A stretch of 64,000 bases of DNA from Eudorina sp. 2006-703-Eu-15 (taxonomy: Eukaryota; Chlorophyta; Chlorophyceae; Chlamydomonadales; Volvocaceae), in contig BDSI01000057.1 of assembly GCA_003117195.1 (NCBI GenBank), positions 186,001-250,000 of the forward strand. The letters are read 5' to 3'. A model generated the notes under the pieces. That model did no database searches. It was not told where the DNA came from and saw only the letters and a program-made list of their open reading frames with translations. Made by a program: the position numbers and the translations under genes. This document shows positions 12,508-26,400 of this stretch, in pieces (positions within the stretch are counted from its first letter, which is position 1; each line of letters begins with the position of its first letter).

Positions 12508-15500
12508 TCACGCCGACCCCTGCACCACCATGCTCGCCAGCCACGCCGCCAGCAGCCCGCCCTCCGGCTGCCCCGCCGCGGCCGCCCTCGCGGCGGCTTC
12601 CTCCAGTGTCGGCTTGTGGCCCACCACCACCAGCGCCGCCGCGGCTCGGGTGATGGCCACATTGAGGCGCCTTGCCTGCGCCAGGAAGCTGGCCATCCGA
12701 GGCCCCCGCACCCGCTCCGTGGCCCTCACCGTCGCCAGCAGCACCACGCGCTTCTCCCGGCCCTGAAAGCCGTCCACGGTGGCCACCTCCAGGTCTCGGT
12801 CCAGGGAGGGGAGGTGCAGCCGCGACAGCCGGGACTGGGAGGGACCCGCCGTTGTCCCGGTCGGGGAGGAGCGAGTGGCGCCGAGGAGTGGGGAGGGGAA
12901 GTGAGGAACCCGGGCGGGGACGTGGTAAACGAAGGGAGAAGGGGACCGAGGCCGCGCACAGCAGCAGGTCAAGGGAGGAAGGTTGAGAGCGCGCGGAACT
13001 CTCGGATGGACGTGCCTAGGAAGGCGTCGGCTGGTTATAAACATCGTGCGCTTATGGATGGGGCAGATGGAAAACGATCAAGGGGCAAGCAGGCAGACGG
13101 GGCAAGGCACGAGGGCGGCACGAGGGCGGCGATGTGAGGGCAGCGCACCACCAGGGGCATGCACGCCGCGGTGTATGAATGGCACAATAGCCGCCCCATT
13201 TGGCAACCTGACGGTGACGCCTGCTGGATCTCAGCGGCCCGAGCTGATGCGGCCCCTTGCCAGGTGTCGCATCAGGCACGCTGCCGTACGTACCTTGATC
13301 ATGCGAACCATGGGTCGGTAGGGTGTGATGACGCCGATGTCCGCCGCAGCCAAGCTGCCCGGGTTGTGGCGCAGCAGCTCCCCCACCAGCCTCACCACCT
13401 GTGTAGCAGGACGGCCAGGGGGCAGAGGTGAAGGTTGGAGGGTGGCGGAGGTTTGCGCGCTGTTGCCGACGACGCCGCAGCAGCTATGGGCAGCCGCCGC
13501 CTGGGCACATCAGTTTCGCAGCCTCATCTACCCCACCGTCCACCGAACCATCCTCCCAAGCTCCCATCCACCCACCGATCTACCCACCTCTTCTGCTTGC
13601 ATGGAATTATCCCTGGAGGTGCCCACTCCGCGCTCCCAGCCCTCCACGTGGACGAACGTGACCCGCCGGGTGAGCGGCGCGGGCAGGGGGGTAGCTGCAT
13701 ACATGCGGGCGACGGCATATTCCCGAGCGGGACGAGGGTGGGAGTGGAGGTGGAGGCGGAGGTGGGGCCGGAGGTAGGATTGAGGGTAGGATGGAGGGTC
13801 TGGGGTTGGAAGTGATGGCAGTTGGGAAGCGTGGGTTAGGGTTTGGGGTTCGGGGGTTAGGGTTTGGGGTTCGGGGGTTAGGGTTTGGGGTACGGGGGTT
13901 AGGGTTTGAGGGTAAGGGGTTGAGTGTGGTTGAGCATGGTGGGGATGGTGAGGGCTGGTGCCCGGGGACATTGGGGTGAGCTCAGGTTCTCCGCACAGAA
14001 GATGCATGTGGCGCTACGGAGCGCCTCACCTGTGATGGAGGCGACGGAGAGCTGGCGAGCGAGGGGACAGTGCGGACTGCATCCCACTACACGCGACCTC
14101 ATCACCGTTTGGCCCCCCCCCCAGATCTACAAACCCACCAAGGCAGCCACCTCCCTACACCGGCCCATTGGATCCAGTAGCCAGAGCCCTCACCGACAAG
14201 CGCCACGTTCCCCCGTCTTCGGGAGCCATGCCCTCTACCTCCCTGTACCGCGAGTGTGCCGTACCCGGAAACACGCAACCGTCGCCGCAGCCACCCCACC
14301 CCGGCCCAAGCCACCCCGGAATCCGGCCCGCCCCACCGTCCCGCCGCCCCACCCACCCGCCGTGTTGGCGCCGTTGCGCAGTCGGCCCCCGTAAAAGGTG
14401 CCCGCGGGGAAGGCCGCAATGTCGGGATGCATCCGGTACTGGGTGTCCAGCAGATGGGCCGCCACGCCACCACCATCGCCACCACCACCACCACCACCGC
14501 CACCACCACCGCCACCACCACCGCCAACGCCGTTGTCACCACTCGTCCCTGGGCCGGGGCCGGCGACGGCGGTGCTGGCCGAGCTGGAGGCCGAGCTGGG
14601 ACCTCCTCCCGGCGGTCCGGTCCCATCAGCTGCTGCCTGCGGCGGCGGCGGCGGCGGCGGTTCCGGCCTTCGGGCCTGCAGCCTCTCGAACACCGGCAGG
14701 TCCAGGTGCAGGGCGAGGGCCTCCGGACTGCGCACCAGGGGCCCCAGCTGCATGTGGTCGCCCACCAGTACGGCCTGACGCGACCCGCGGGTCAGTGGGA
14801 TCAGCGTGGTGGGCTCGGTCGCCTGGGGTGAGAGTGCCGGGCGGGGGGGTTGGCGGGGGGGGGCGCGGTCCGGCGTCCCACGGGCGCGACAGACACGATG
14901 GCACAAGGGCGGGGCGGGGCGGGCGAGGGACAAGTCGGGGCGGGGGAGAGGGGTGGGGGGCGGGGCTCAGTGCGTGCAAGCATCTTGTGGTGGTGGCTAC
15001 CCGCGGATGAAGTCCTCCTGGATGCGGGTAGGCGGTTAGGTGGGTACCAGCCCCGTATCCTGCATGCATGCCTCGCAGTGCAGTGCAGTGCAGTGCAGTG
15101 CAGTGCAGGAGCTTGGGATGGCGCGACCCAGCCAGCCCCCCCTTCCCCGCCCTCCCGCCACCATGCGCTCCGCTCGTTGGCGCCCACATGGCGGCGGGAG
15201 CGAGCGGGGAGCGAGGGTGGGGTCTGGTGACGGCGGGGAGCGAGGGTGGGGTCTGGTGACGGCGCACAAGTGCATCCGCGCCCACAACCACGTGCGCCAC
15301 AAGTACGGCGATGACCACTTGAGACCCTCCCCCAACGTCCGCGCTAGCAGCGGTGCTTCATACGATCTCATCGCTCCCATATCTTGCTACACTCGGCGAC
15401 ACGGGTCGGCGGCTGCCTCAACGCCCCCGAGTACCGTCAAAGCGCCTGATGACCGCGTGCCGGACAGCCGTGTTTGCTCCCCGTACGGCAGCCCCGTATG

Positions 15501-17404
15501 TCTCCTCCTTAGTACGACAGAGTCCCGTTCGGCTCTTCGGTACGGCTGCCCCGTGACGCCCGGCCCCCCTACCCACCTGAGACGCCTCGTCCACCACCAC
15601 CAGCGGGAAGTCCACCCCCTCCAGCAGGGGGGACCCCGCCCCCGCGCACGTGGCGAACACCAAGCGGGCGCCCCGCAGCGTCCGCCGTACAGCCCGGGTG
15701 TTGAAGCCGTGCCTGAACAGCGGTCACATACACACGCCCATCAGCAATATACTGCTGTAGCCGACGTCCTAGAAACACATCCCCCCCCCGAACGACGTCT
15801 CGGCGACGTCATGTGGTCGGCCGTGTTCCTTGTGACACTGCATCTGGCTGCATGGGGTCCTGACCCTGGCTGGGTGCCTGGGTCAGCCCTGTTAAAACCC
15901 TAGGGGCGCATGTCCCCACTCCGAGGGGTTGCCCTGCCAAAGGCCCCCAATAAACCTATCCCTACGCCACCTGAACCCCCACCCCACCCAACCCAGCCCA
16001 ACACCAGAATAATCCCCCTGGAGACGCGTGCTGGCTGTGTGTGTATGTGTGTGGGACCGGTTTTGTTCTGGTTGTATGCTTGTTGCTCGTTACTATCCCC
16101 CACCCCTTGGAGACTCACTCAGTTCTCATTCCGGGTATCGCCTCCAGGCAGTACTTCCGTACCGCCTGACTGACGCCGCTGACGTCACCCAGCCGTACCA
16201 CATCGCCCACCTTGCGGCCCAGAGCCAGTCCCGCGAGGCCCTGCGAGGGCCCGGGGGGGAGACCCACCCCCGGCCCCGACCCCGCCCCTGGCTGTGGTTG
16301 CTTCTGTCCCGCCTCCGCCACCAACCGCAGCAGGCGGGCCAGGATGTTGTCCACAGCCACCTGGCGGCCAAGTAGAGAGGGAGGGGGAGGGGGAGGGGCA
16401 GACTTTGCACCGCTTGTCTCCTACCTTGCTCACTTTGTCGGTTAGGAGCACCTCTACGTCGCCTTTGTGCATCGCGAGACAGGTCGAGTGGCAGCTTGCT
16501 CGCCGTCAGGGACAGGGACAGGAGAACAGGATGGAAGAGCGCCGCAGACCGCCGCAGGTTAAGCCCCAAGGACGGTGGTGGTGGTGGGGGTTTTAGGTGG
16601 GTAGAAGGTAGAGGGTATATCCCCCACCTATATATCCGTGCTGCGCGCTCGCGTGCGATGCTTTCCAAGTGGGTATAACAGCAGCCAGCCAGCCAGCGTG
16701 CGGTTGTGCCCCGACTAGCTCCATCGCTGACTAGGTTCCTGATAACCACATCGTAAGACTGGCGAAGTCGCTGGACGCACCCCTCTCTCTCACACACAAA
16801 CACAAACAAAACACACTCCACGGCTGTCCACCAACCCCAGGTACCCTGACCTACGTTGGTCTGTGCGGTGATCAACACCGGCAGCTGCCGCTGCGAGTGG
16901 CTGATGGCGGTGGGTATTGCGGCCGCCACCGCCCCTGCGGTTGCGCCCCCCTTCTCTCCCTCATCCTCGCCCTCCCCCCGCTGGTGGTGGAGCAGGATGG
17001 CCGCAAGCAACGCGGCGATGGTGGTGGTCTGCGGGCAGCGGATCCAGATTCAGATCCAGATCCAGATTCAGATCCACATTGGGCGCAAGACAAGAGATCA
17101 AGATCGTGACCCAGATGAAGAGGCTCAGACTCGAGAAGGGTACAGCCACGGAGGGATGGTCCGGACTCGGCTCGGGTCGGAACGCGCCCCTCCTCGACCG
17201 ACACACAGGCAGGCCGATGGTGAAAAGCGGATGGCGACGCGCCCGCCCGATCCACCCAGTGCTCAACCCGACAGCCAGCATGTACGTCCCCTGCCTCGCA
17301 AACCGCATGCAGGTGCGCAAGGGGGGGGAGCTAGGGTTGAGCGCCCGCGCAAAGTTCGTTCATGTGTGTGATGTACCAGCGGGTCCCGTGCCTGCAGCAA
17401 GCAC

Positions 17405-17453
<49 letters not shown>

Positions 17454-20400
17454 CTCCAGCCCCCACCGCCCCACCTTCCCGGTCCCCGGTGGGCCATGTA
17501 CGATGCTCAGCACCTGGCGCGCCGCCGCCTGTACGGCGGCCCTCTGGCTGGCGTTGCTGCCCGCCGCCGCACACGCCTTCTCCACCGCCTGAGGGCCCAC
17601 CGCCGCCACGCGGGCAGCCGCCGCCGCCGCCGCCCAGCGCATGACCGCCGCCTCACCATTCGCCGCGTCGCAGCCCGCCGTGCGACCGGCGCTGCTTGCG
17701 TTGCGACCCGGAGTTGCGCTCCCGCCGCTGCTGAGGACACCCCCACCCCCTCCCTGGGTGTTGCCGCTGGTCGAGCCTCCGCTGCCGCCACCCTCATCCT
17801 CGTCATCGTCGCTGTCCAGGCCCGCCTTGTGCTGGGGCGGCTGGGACTTCCCCGGGGCGGCAGAGGCGGCGTCGGCGGATGCCAAGGTGGTGGTGTACGA
17901 GGTGGAGGAGGAGGAAGGTGGGGAGCAGGTGGCGGGCCAGGTTCGGACCAGGATGTCCAAGGGGCAGGGCAGGGGACCCGGGGGCCCCCCCACCGGGATG
18001 CTGAGCGAGCGGACTGCGGGGGGTGTCAGCTGCCGGTCGCAGCGGAGCAGCGCCTGCAGGGGTGGGGAGGGGTTACAAGGAAAGCAGTGCGGGGGGGGGA
18101 GAGGAGGCATGAGGGGGAGAGGGGCCACAGGCAAGGGGGCGCGGGGCGGAGTCTTCGGGGGATGCGCATGCATTGACCACCTGCCGCTGGCGACCCGCCG
18201 GCGCTCTTCCCTGCTGTGGCGTTCTTGGCGTGTGGGTGCCCCCCACACACACGCCACTCCGCGCTGCTGCCAGCGCCGCAAAAGCCCTGCCCAGGCAGCA
18301 CGGACATACCTTCTTCATTCTCCCTGCCTGCCTCCTCCCCTTCCTTCCCTTCCAGCCCTCCTCATCATTTTTCGGGGTGAGCTATGCCCCGTGCATGATG
18401 AACACTCATGCCTTTTCCTACAGAAAAATACACCCAACCCCGCCACCCACCCAAGCCCCCTCATGCCCCGCACCTGCATGCCCCGCTGGTACGTGACGAT
18501 GTTGCCCAGCCGCTGCAGCCGCCACTGCCGCAACCGCGGGGCGCCCCCAGCCGACTCCCCCTCTCCCGCACTAGCGCCGCCGGCCCCCGCCCCCGCGCCG
18601 CCCACTTCCCCGCCCAGGCCGGCGGGGGCGGGGGCGGGCGCGGCTGCGGCGGCGGCGGCGGGTGGCGGCAGCATCCGCTCCTCCGGCCGCCAGGGCAGCT
18701 CCAGCGACAGCGAGTCGGGCCCCACCCGGGTTACCACCGCCTCCACACTCAGGGGCTTGCCCGATGCGGCCGCCGGTGTGGGCGGCAGCGGCAGCATCAG
18801 CAGGTGGGGTGGAGTGCGCATGTCTGACAGCCGCACCAGGTCCCCCACCTGAAAGGGTAAGGGGGCAGGGGGTGCAGGGGGGTGCAGGGGGTATAAGGGG
18901 GTGCGGCCAGGGCCAAGCGGAGTATCGAAAGTTGGTTGACGTATTCAGGGCGGGGGAGAATAGGAAATTGGTGCAAATACAAACTGCGCTGCTGCTGCCA
19001 GAGCGACGGCCCCAGGGCCTGGGGGAGGCACCGAGGCAAGCGGTGCAGGTTGCAGGGCAGGAGCAAGCAGGCCAAGCAGGCAGCAGCTGTCGGCGCATGT
19101 ATAGCGGAACCGCGCGCACGTATCTAGTAGTAGTAGTACCGTTACAGTGTGGATAAGCTTCCGGGCCATGTCTAAGCGCGGTTTTATATGATGCTATAGG
19201 ACACCTTCAACCATCATCACACCGAACCTACGCCATACGAACCGAGGGTCCAAGGCACGTATCTATCGTGGGACATATCTCTCAGTGGGGGCCGGCAGAC
19301 AGGCTGAGCCCAATGCCGCGCGACTCCCCCTCCTAGGGGGAAGGAGCGAAGGACGTAACCCGCACCCTCCTGCACCCCACCCAGCTGGAACCAACTCCAC
19401 CCACTCCGCCCGCCCAGCGGGTTGGACTTACCCGAAGGGCTTGCGAGGCATCTCCCCCGGTCCCGGGTGAGAACAACAGCCCGTCCGACCGGCGGAGCTC
19501 CAGGGTGTACGACCCGCCGCCGCCGTCACCGTCGCCGTCGCCGTCGCCGCCGCCGCCGGCAGCTCCGCCGCCGAAGGGTGTCAGCCCGAGCGCGTCGCCG
19601 CCTGCACCCCGCCATGCGTCGGGACGGAGGTGGGCGTCGTGGCCGTCGGCCGTCCGCGACCCCATGATCGTGTCGTACTCGGCGGCGGCGGCGGCGGCGT
19701 CACCGCCGCTGCCAGATGCACCGCTCGCGCGGGCGTCCTCCTCAACCGGGGCACCCCCTAGATCAGGGATCCCATCTGAACTCGTTGGGTCCTCAGCTCC
19801 GAGGCGGCCGGCCACCGCCGCCGCCGCCGTCGTCGGGTCCTCCGCCATCTCCGGCCGCGTGTCGTACCCCGTACATGCCACCAAGTTGATCAGCTCCAGG
19901 GCCTGCGTCCCAGCGGCGGCCGCTTCCGCCCCGAAACCATCTGTACGACGCCGGGCGGCAGCGGCGGCGGCGCGCCGCATCTCCATCACCCGGCGCAGCG
20001 CCAAGTTCTCCAGGGAGGGGCCCTGCCCGGACGCCGCCCGGTCCAGGCGGCTCCTGCTGAGGCCCGGCGGGCCTCCTGCCGCCGCCGCAATCTCCCAGGC
20101 CATGAAGTCCCAGAGCGTGGCGCGGGAGGGCCCATTCGGGGGCGCCGCGCCGCCGCCGCCGCCCGGGCCGCCGCCGCTCCGGCCCCCGCCATCCGCCCAC
20201 CTCGCCTCCCCCGCTCTGTCCGCCAGGGCTGCCTCCGTCTCCGCCACCTCCTGCAGCGCCTCATAGGTCAATGCCACCGCCATATGGAGGCAGTAGCGCT
20301 CCACCACACCTCTCCCAGCAGCAGCAGCAGCAGCACCACCACCAGCAGCACCGCTACCACCAGCAGCACCTGCATTACCAGCCTCTGCTGACAGCGGTTC

Positions 20401-23400
20401 CTCGGTCTCCGTCGCCGGCAGTAGCAGCTGACACATCCGGACAGCCGAGTCCAGGTCCGCGCCGCACGTCGCGACCTCCTGCAGCAGCGTCATCCGCAGG
20501 GCCAGCGGCAGCCAGCCCCCGCGGACCGGCGCGCCGCCCGGCCCCTCAGGCGGGGCAAGGAAGCCGGTGCCGGTGGCAAACCCCACCTGCGCCGTCACCC
20601 TGGCCAGCATGTCCCGCAGCAGCTCAACAGCGAACTCGGGTTGGCGGCGGCCGCACCGCACGGCCGCCCGCAGTAGCAACTCACGGTCGCGCTCCGGAAG
20701 CTGTAGCAGCGGTGTTAGTACGTCAGGCTCGGTGCTGCTGCTCCCGCCGTCGGCAGCGGCACCGGGAACAGCGGCACCGGTACTCGGCCGCTGCATCTGA
20801 GCAGCAGAAGCGGCAGCGGTGGTAGAAGTTGTAGAACTGGCAGTAGCAGCCGCAGAGCCGGCAGTGGCACCCGCTGCGGCATCTTGCGCCTCCCGGAGCT
20901 GGGCCCAGATGCGGGTGACCAGCTCGGGGCAAGAGACCAGGATGCCGGTGGGGGCCGCGATGTGGAGCACCTCCAGTGCCCTGTGTGTGCGTGTGGCACG
21001 GTGTGTGTTTTGCCGGGTGGGGAGGAGGATGGGGTGGAGTTGGACGGGCGGACGGAGCAAGGGCGGTGGGGAGCCTTGTCGATTGTAGGTTGTAGACAAA
21101 GGAGCAGTGGACTGCGGACAGTGGGCTGCAGTGGCGGCGACGTCCTAGATGCCGCTGTCGGGCGGTGCGGGCTGACTGGCTGGGCGAGGTGTGACTAACC
21201 CGCCAGTGTGCCCCAACCCACATCCCCTGGCCCCTGGCCCCGACAACGCACTCCCTCCGTTCTATGCTTCTATCGGGTTTCATCCGTCCCCGGTTGGGCC
21301 AGCATGCCTATCATGCATCCCTGCCCGGGGTCAGGATCCGTCCCCCCTTTCCCCACCTACACGGCCCCCAACGGGGCCCTTCAGCAGCCTTACCCTGCTA
21401 TCTGCGCTTGCGCGCCCGGCCCCGACGCGGCTGCCGGGATACCAGCAGCCCCGCCGGCTCCCCCGGCTCCACCGCCGCTGCGGTGTCCCCCCCGCTCCAG
21501 CATCCAGCCCACCAGCCTGCCCGCCGCCGCCCCATCATGCACCCGGGCCGCCGCCCTCAGCAGCTCCGCCAGCTGGTCGGGCCGCATCACGTGACGGGCC
21601 TGCAGCCACCCGCCGCCAGCGACCAGCAGTGGCAGGGGTACCGACCGGTTGATTGCCAACGCTCCACGCATAGACCTGCCGATAAGGATATGTGTGGACA
21701 GACCCTACCTACCCAGAGGAGCGAGGGTTCAGAGTCGGCGGCGGGCCACCGGCCGCAGCACTGAGACCCAAAGCACGCCACGGGACAGACCATTATGACG
21801 TACAGCCTAGAGTATCGTCCCTCGGCCCCATAGATGCAAAAGCAACGCCGTACACACACCGTACCACGGTCTGATGAAGATACCGTACCGTACGATGCCG
21901 TACCGCACCGTACTGGCCTGTGGACACGCACATGGCAGCCGCGGTGTACGAAACAGAAGAAGACTCTGGGGCCCGGCCTGCGGCTCCCGGACCCCCCTCC
22001 CGGGTGAGAACCCGGGGGGCGAACCTCCCCCTGGGGGAGAACCCGACCTCCAAGTTCCCTCACCAGCGCCGCCGCCCGCATCGCCGGCGTCATCTTGTTC
22101 TGGCCCGCCAGCCGCACCGCCATGTCCGCCGCCCGGTCCTCCACCGCCCCGCCGTTGCAGGCCCGCGCCTCCAGGGCAGTCAGCAGCAGCGCCTCCTGCT
22201 GGCTGGCGGGGGCCTGGCGGAGGGGGGCCGGGGGGCCGGGGCGGGGCGGGGCGGGAGGGAGGGAGGGAGGGAGGGGCATAGGAAGTTGGTGGACATACTG
22301 ATGGAAGGACAAGACACCTTCAGGCTGGGGATGGTGGACAAAGAAATGTAACGTAAGGTGCGCAGAGGCGGGAGCAGCGGCGGATAGCGGTGGTGGCTGC
22401 GGTCTCCGCACTGACTGTGCAAGTGCCTGGAGTGAGCGGAGTGCGGGGGTCGCTCCCGGGTACGACAGTGCCAACCGCTGCCGTGCATGCCGCACATGCC
22501 TGGATGCCGTGTATGTACGAGGCACGCGCGCACCCGAGCCGCTCCCCCTCGACGCCGCCTCACCTCCTCGGGTGGCAGGGGGCAGCAGCCCTCCAGCTCC
22601 TCCTCCTCCTCCCGACAACGACGTCGCTGTTCCTCCTCGTCCTGCTCCTCCTCCCCCGGGTCCGAGTCCGGGTCTCCCCCCAGGTGCCAGCTGCCCCGGG
22701 GCTTCATCGGCTCCCTGTCGCTCACAACGTACAGCTCGTAGCGCAGAAGGGGCTCCTTGGTCACCTGGGTGGGTACGTGTGTGTGTGTGTGTGTGTTTGG
22801 GAGGGGGGGTAGGGCTGGGTTAGGAGGGGGGTACGGGGGGGAAGGGCAGGGGGGAGCAGGAGGGGCGTGGAGGGGGAGCGGCCGGGGACGGGTTGTGAGC
22901 GGTTGGAAGAGGGTATGGAGGGGTTGAAGGGGCCCTCACCGGGGGTGCGGAGCTGCGGACCAGGGAGCCGGATGGCGGCGGGAGGGGCGCACGAAGGCCC
23001 CCTCGGGGTAGGGGCGAGAGGCGGGCAGGTGGACGCGGTTTGGAGGCAGGGGCGCGAGGTGGGAGGGGATGAAGCGTGAGAGGTGACATCGCTCTGCTAC
23101 AGGAAATTTACCCCAACTCACCCCTGCGGCACCTCAGCCCAGCACAAGTCAGCACAGCACAGCATACATACTGCAAGCACTGCAAAGCACAGCGCCGCGC
23201 AGCGCCGCGCAGCCGCGTAGGCACCGCGCCGCACCCACCTTCCTCAGCTGGCCGTCCTGGAAAGCCTTCCTGTCGAGATCAATGGTGGCGATGCTGACGC
23301 GGATGTACGGGTCGCTGGCGCTGGCAGCAGCCCCGCCGCGACCCGGACCGCCGCGGCCGCCGCCGCCTCCACCTTGCCCCCGCGCCATATCGCCCCGCCC

Positions 23401-26400
23401 ATTCGGTCCTCCCCCCGGGGTCCACTTCCCTGGCGTGCTGCCCTGCTGGCGCTTCAGGACATCCACGTGGGGCCGCAGCTGCATCTCCGCCAGGGGGGCT
23501 GTCAGGGCGATCGGGGCGCGGGGGGTGACGGGCGGGCGGCCCTTGTGCAGCCACAGGAAGGACTGGCTGATGTTGGCGTTACGGTAGATCTGGATCCTGT
23601 TGGAAGTGAGATCCAGGTAGAGGTTGTGGCTGGGGAGGGGCTGCTTGCGGCGGAAGGAACCTGCGGGGAGGGGGGGAAGGAGGACAGGGGGCGGGGAGCG
23701 GTGTTGCCCCACAGGGGGCGGGGAGCGGTGCTGCGGGGGCGGGGGGTGGGGATGGCGGGGTAAACCGCTCGGCTGGCAACCCCTCTCCCTAGCCGCCGCC
23801 GGCCACACCCCGCCGCCGCCGCCCCTTCTCCAATCCAACCTCCTCACCACCCAAAATCCCCAACCCATCGCCCGGCTGCCCTTCTCCCAACCTGGCCATC
23901 TCCGCCTACATCCGCCTCAACCACATTTCCCACTTTAACACTCCTGCCCCTTGTTCCTTTGCCTCTGCCTTTACCCATTCCGTACACCGGCAGTCGCGCA
24001 CCCGTCCCCCCTAGCTAGCCCCCCAACCCCCTACCTACCCGCGAATGCGAACACCAGCATGTCCCGACCGCATTTGTAGGTACCGGGGGCCGGGAAGCGC
24101 TCGTTGAGGTACATGGCAATGACCTGGTGCGTGCAGGGGTAGGCGCAGGGCGGGGCGCGTGCGAAGGATCGTCACCACCGCTACCGCACCCCTTTCCCCA
24201 CCCTACTCCCACCACCGGGCATCACCACAAACTAAACCACAGCAGGTGGGACCCGGGCGGAGGGGCCAGAGGAGGGAGAGACAGTCGGTCATCTGACATT
24301 GTCCCGGATGTCTGCCGTACGTTTAACACCGCGCGGCATCCCCCTCCTGCGATGTGCCCCACCCACCTGGCAGGGCTCCGCCATCTGCATCAGCAGCAGC
24401 TTCCTCTGGAAGGCCGTGAGGGCGGTGTGGAAATGGTCGAAGGCCAGAGGCTGGTCGAAGGTGCCTGCGGGGGCGGAGGGGCGGGGAGAGGGGCGGGGGG
24501 CCCCCGGGGGACGTGGGTTTAGGGTTTGGGTGCAGTACGGGTGGGCCTGTTCCTAAGCGCGCTTCAGAAACGACATTAAACCCAGCCCTTCTGGAAGTGC
24601 ATCTCCTATTCTCAAGCAACATGAGACATACGGGGTTCTATGACCTCATTTGTATCTGGACCCTCTTGCATATCATTCCCGTCAGAAGCGGTCCCCCCCC
24701 GCACACACACACACACACACACACACACTTCAACCCCCGGCCCCCGCAACCTCCCCCCCGCCCTCCGGTCCCACCCTCCGCCAGCAGCTTCCAGTGCGGG
24801 CTCCCCTCCCCCGCCTCGCCCAGCTGGTAGGCCGCCAGGTCCTCGGACGTCAGCAGCGCCGACTGGCCCAGGGCGTTGTACACCAGACGGCGGGGAACTC
24901 CGGCAGCCAGCGCGAACAGCCGCTGTGAGGGCGAGTGTGCGTGTGTGTGTGCGTGTGTTTATGTGTGTGGGAAGGTACGTGGGAGGAGGCGGGTCGGGGG
25001 TCGGGGGTCGGGCGGGTGATGGACGTGTGTAGTTCGTTGCTCCGCGGGCACGGATTTTGGGGCGTGGGTGAGGAGGTATCGGGAACTGGCAAGTGGCAAC
25101 GGCCAGAGCAAAGGCGGGCAATCTGCGGCAACGGCGGGCGGGGCAGACAGCTCGCGGCTCGTGGCAGGGACTCGGGGCGGGAGGCGTCCCTCACTCACGC
25201 ACGCGTCCACGGCCCCCCCCCTTTACCTCACATCGAGATGTCACGGCCATATGACCAGTGTCCCGTCTGATGCCTCCCCCTTCACCACACATTCACACAC
25301 GCCGGCCTGCCCTACCCTGCCCCATCAAAACACACACGCGCAACAATCCCCCCCCCCACCTGCTCTGCCGTGAAGCTCCCGAAGTCTAGCTGCAGCGCCC
25401 AGTCCGCCAGCAGCTCCCCCGGGTCCCCCCCCGCCCGGCTCGCCCCCGGCTGCTGGCTTCCCCCCGAGCACCAGCGGACCATCAGCCTCAGCAGCTCGAA
25501 CTCGCTGAGGGCCACGTCCCGGCTGCGCACCAGCCGCATCAGGCCCCCGCTGTCCAGGTCCTGGGGTCCAGGCGGCGGGGGGCCGGCGGGTTGCGGGATG
25601 AGGGGAGCTCGGGTTGAGGGAGGGATGCAAGATGCAAGAGGCAGGGCAGGACGGGAATGCATGAGGCCACTGAGGGTTGGTTGTTGTGTGGCTGTCTGTC
25701 TGCCTTCGCCCTCCCCCCGACCCTCCCCGCCGCACACACAAGGAGCAGATGGAGGCGGGATGCGTCGGGGGAGTACGGAAGCTGACCCAACCTCCCAAGT
25801 ATCCCCCCCTCCGCACCTATTCCTGTCCCTCCCTCCCCGCTCCTCCCCCGCTCCCTCCCCCGCTCCCTCCCCGCTCCCTCCCCCGCTCCCTCCCCGCTCC
25901 CTCCCCCGCTCCCTCCCCCGCTCCCTCCCCGCTCCTCCCCCGCTCCCTCCCCCGCTCCCTCCCCCGCTCCCTCCCCCCCCCCCCCGCTCCCTCCCCCGCT
26001 CCCTCCCCCGCTCCCTCCCCCGCTCCCTCCCCCGCTCCCTCCCCGCCCCTCCCCCGCCCCCTCCCCCGCCCCTCCCCCCCCCCCCCCGCCCCTCCCCCGC
26101 CCCCTCCCCCGCCCCCTCCCCCGGCCCCTCCCCCGCCCCCTCCCCCGCCCCCTCCCCCGCCGCCCCCCCCTCCTCCCCCGGGAGGTACTCACCCGCACTG
26201 CCCCGGATCCGCACGCAGCCCGGCCGCCCGGAACTGGTGGAACGCCCTCCAGGCTGCCTCACTCCTCGCCGCCATGCGCCGCCACACCCGCCCCTCCAGC
26301 CGCTGCCGCTGCTCCGGGCCCAGCTCCGACGCTTCGTGGATGGGCGGGTGGGCGGGTGGGCGAGCAGGTGGGGCCATATATTTATGGTTCAAATGCATCT

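Larger units (their letters stand above)
12508..18848 (-). other. SF1 (UPF1-like) helicase domain exons (exons 24-32 of the fusion gene)
   Basis: These exons encode, in order, a beta-rich region before Walker A, GPPGTGK (followed after an intron by TTT), the Ia-like LITAQTN/VAVDNIL, DEASQ, GDHMQLGP, QYRMHPDIA, FVHVEG, IGVITPYR, VDGFQGRE and NVAITRA. This is the full SF1B motif series of UPF1, SMUBP2, NFX1 and Hrr1 proteins. A Gly-rich, low-complexity insert lies between GDHMQLGP and QYRMHP. The protein ends about 45 residues after NVAITRA. Confidence 0.9.

Noticed and set aside
16917..18852. 419- and 403-codon plus-strand open frames
   Set aside because: They are antisense shadows of the GC-rich helicase exons 24-26. 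Family motifs are only on the minus strand.
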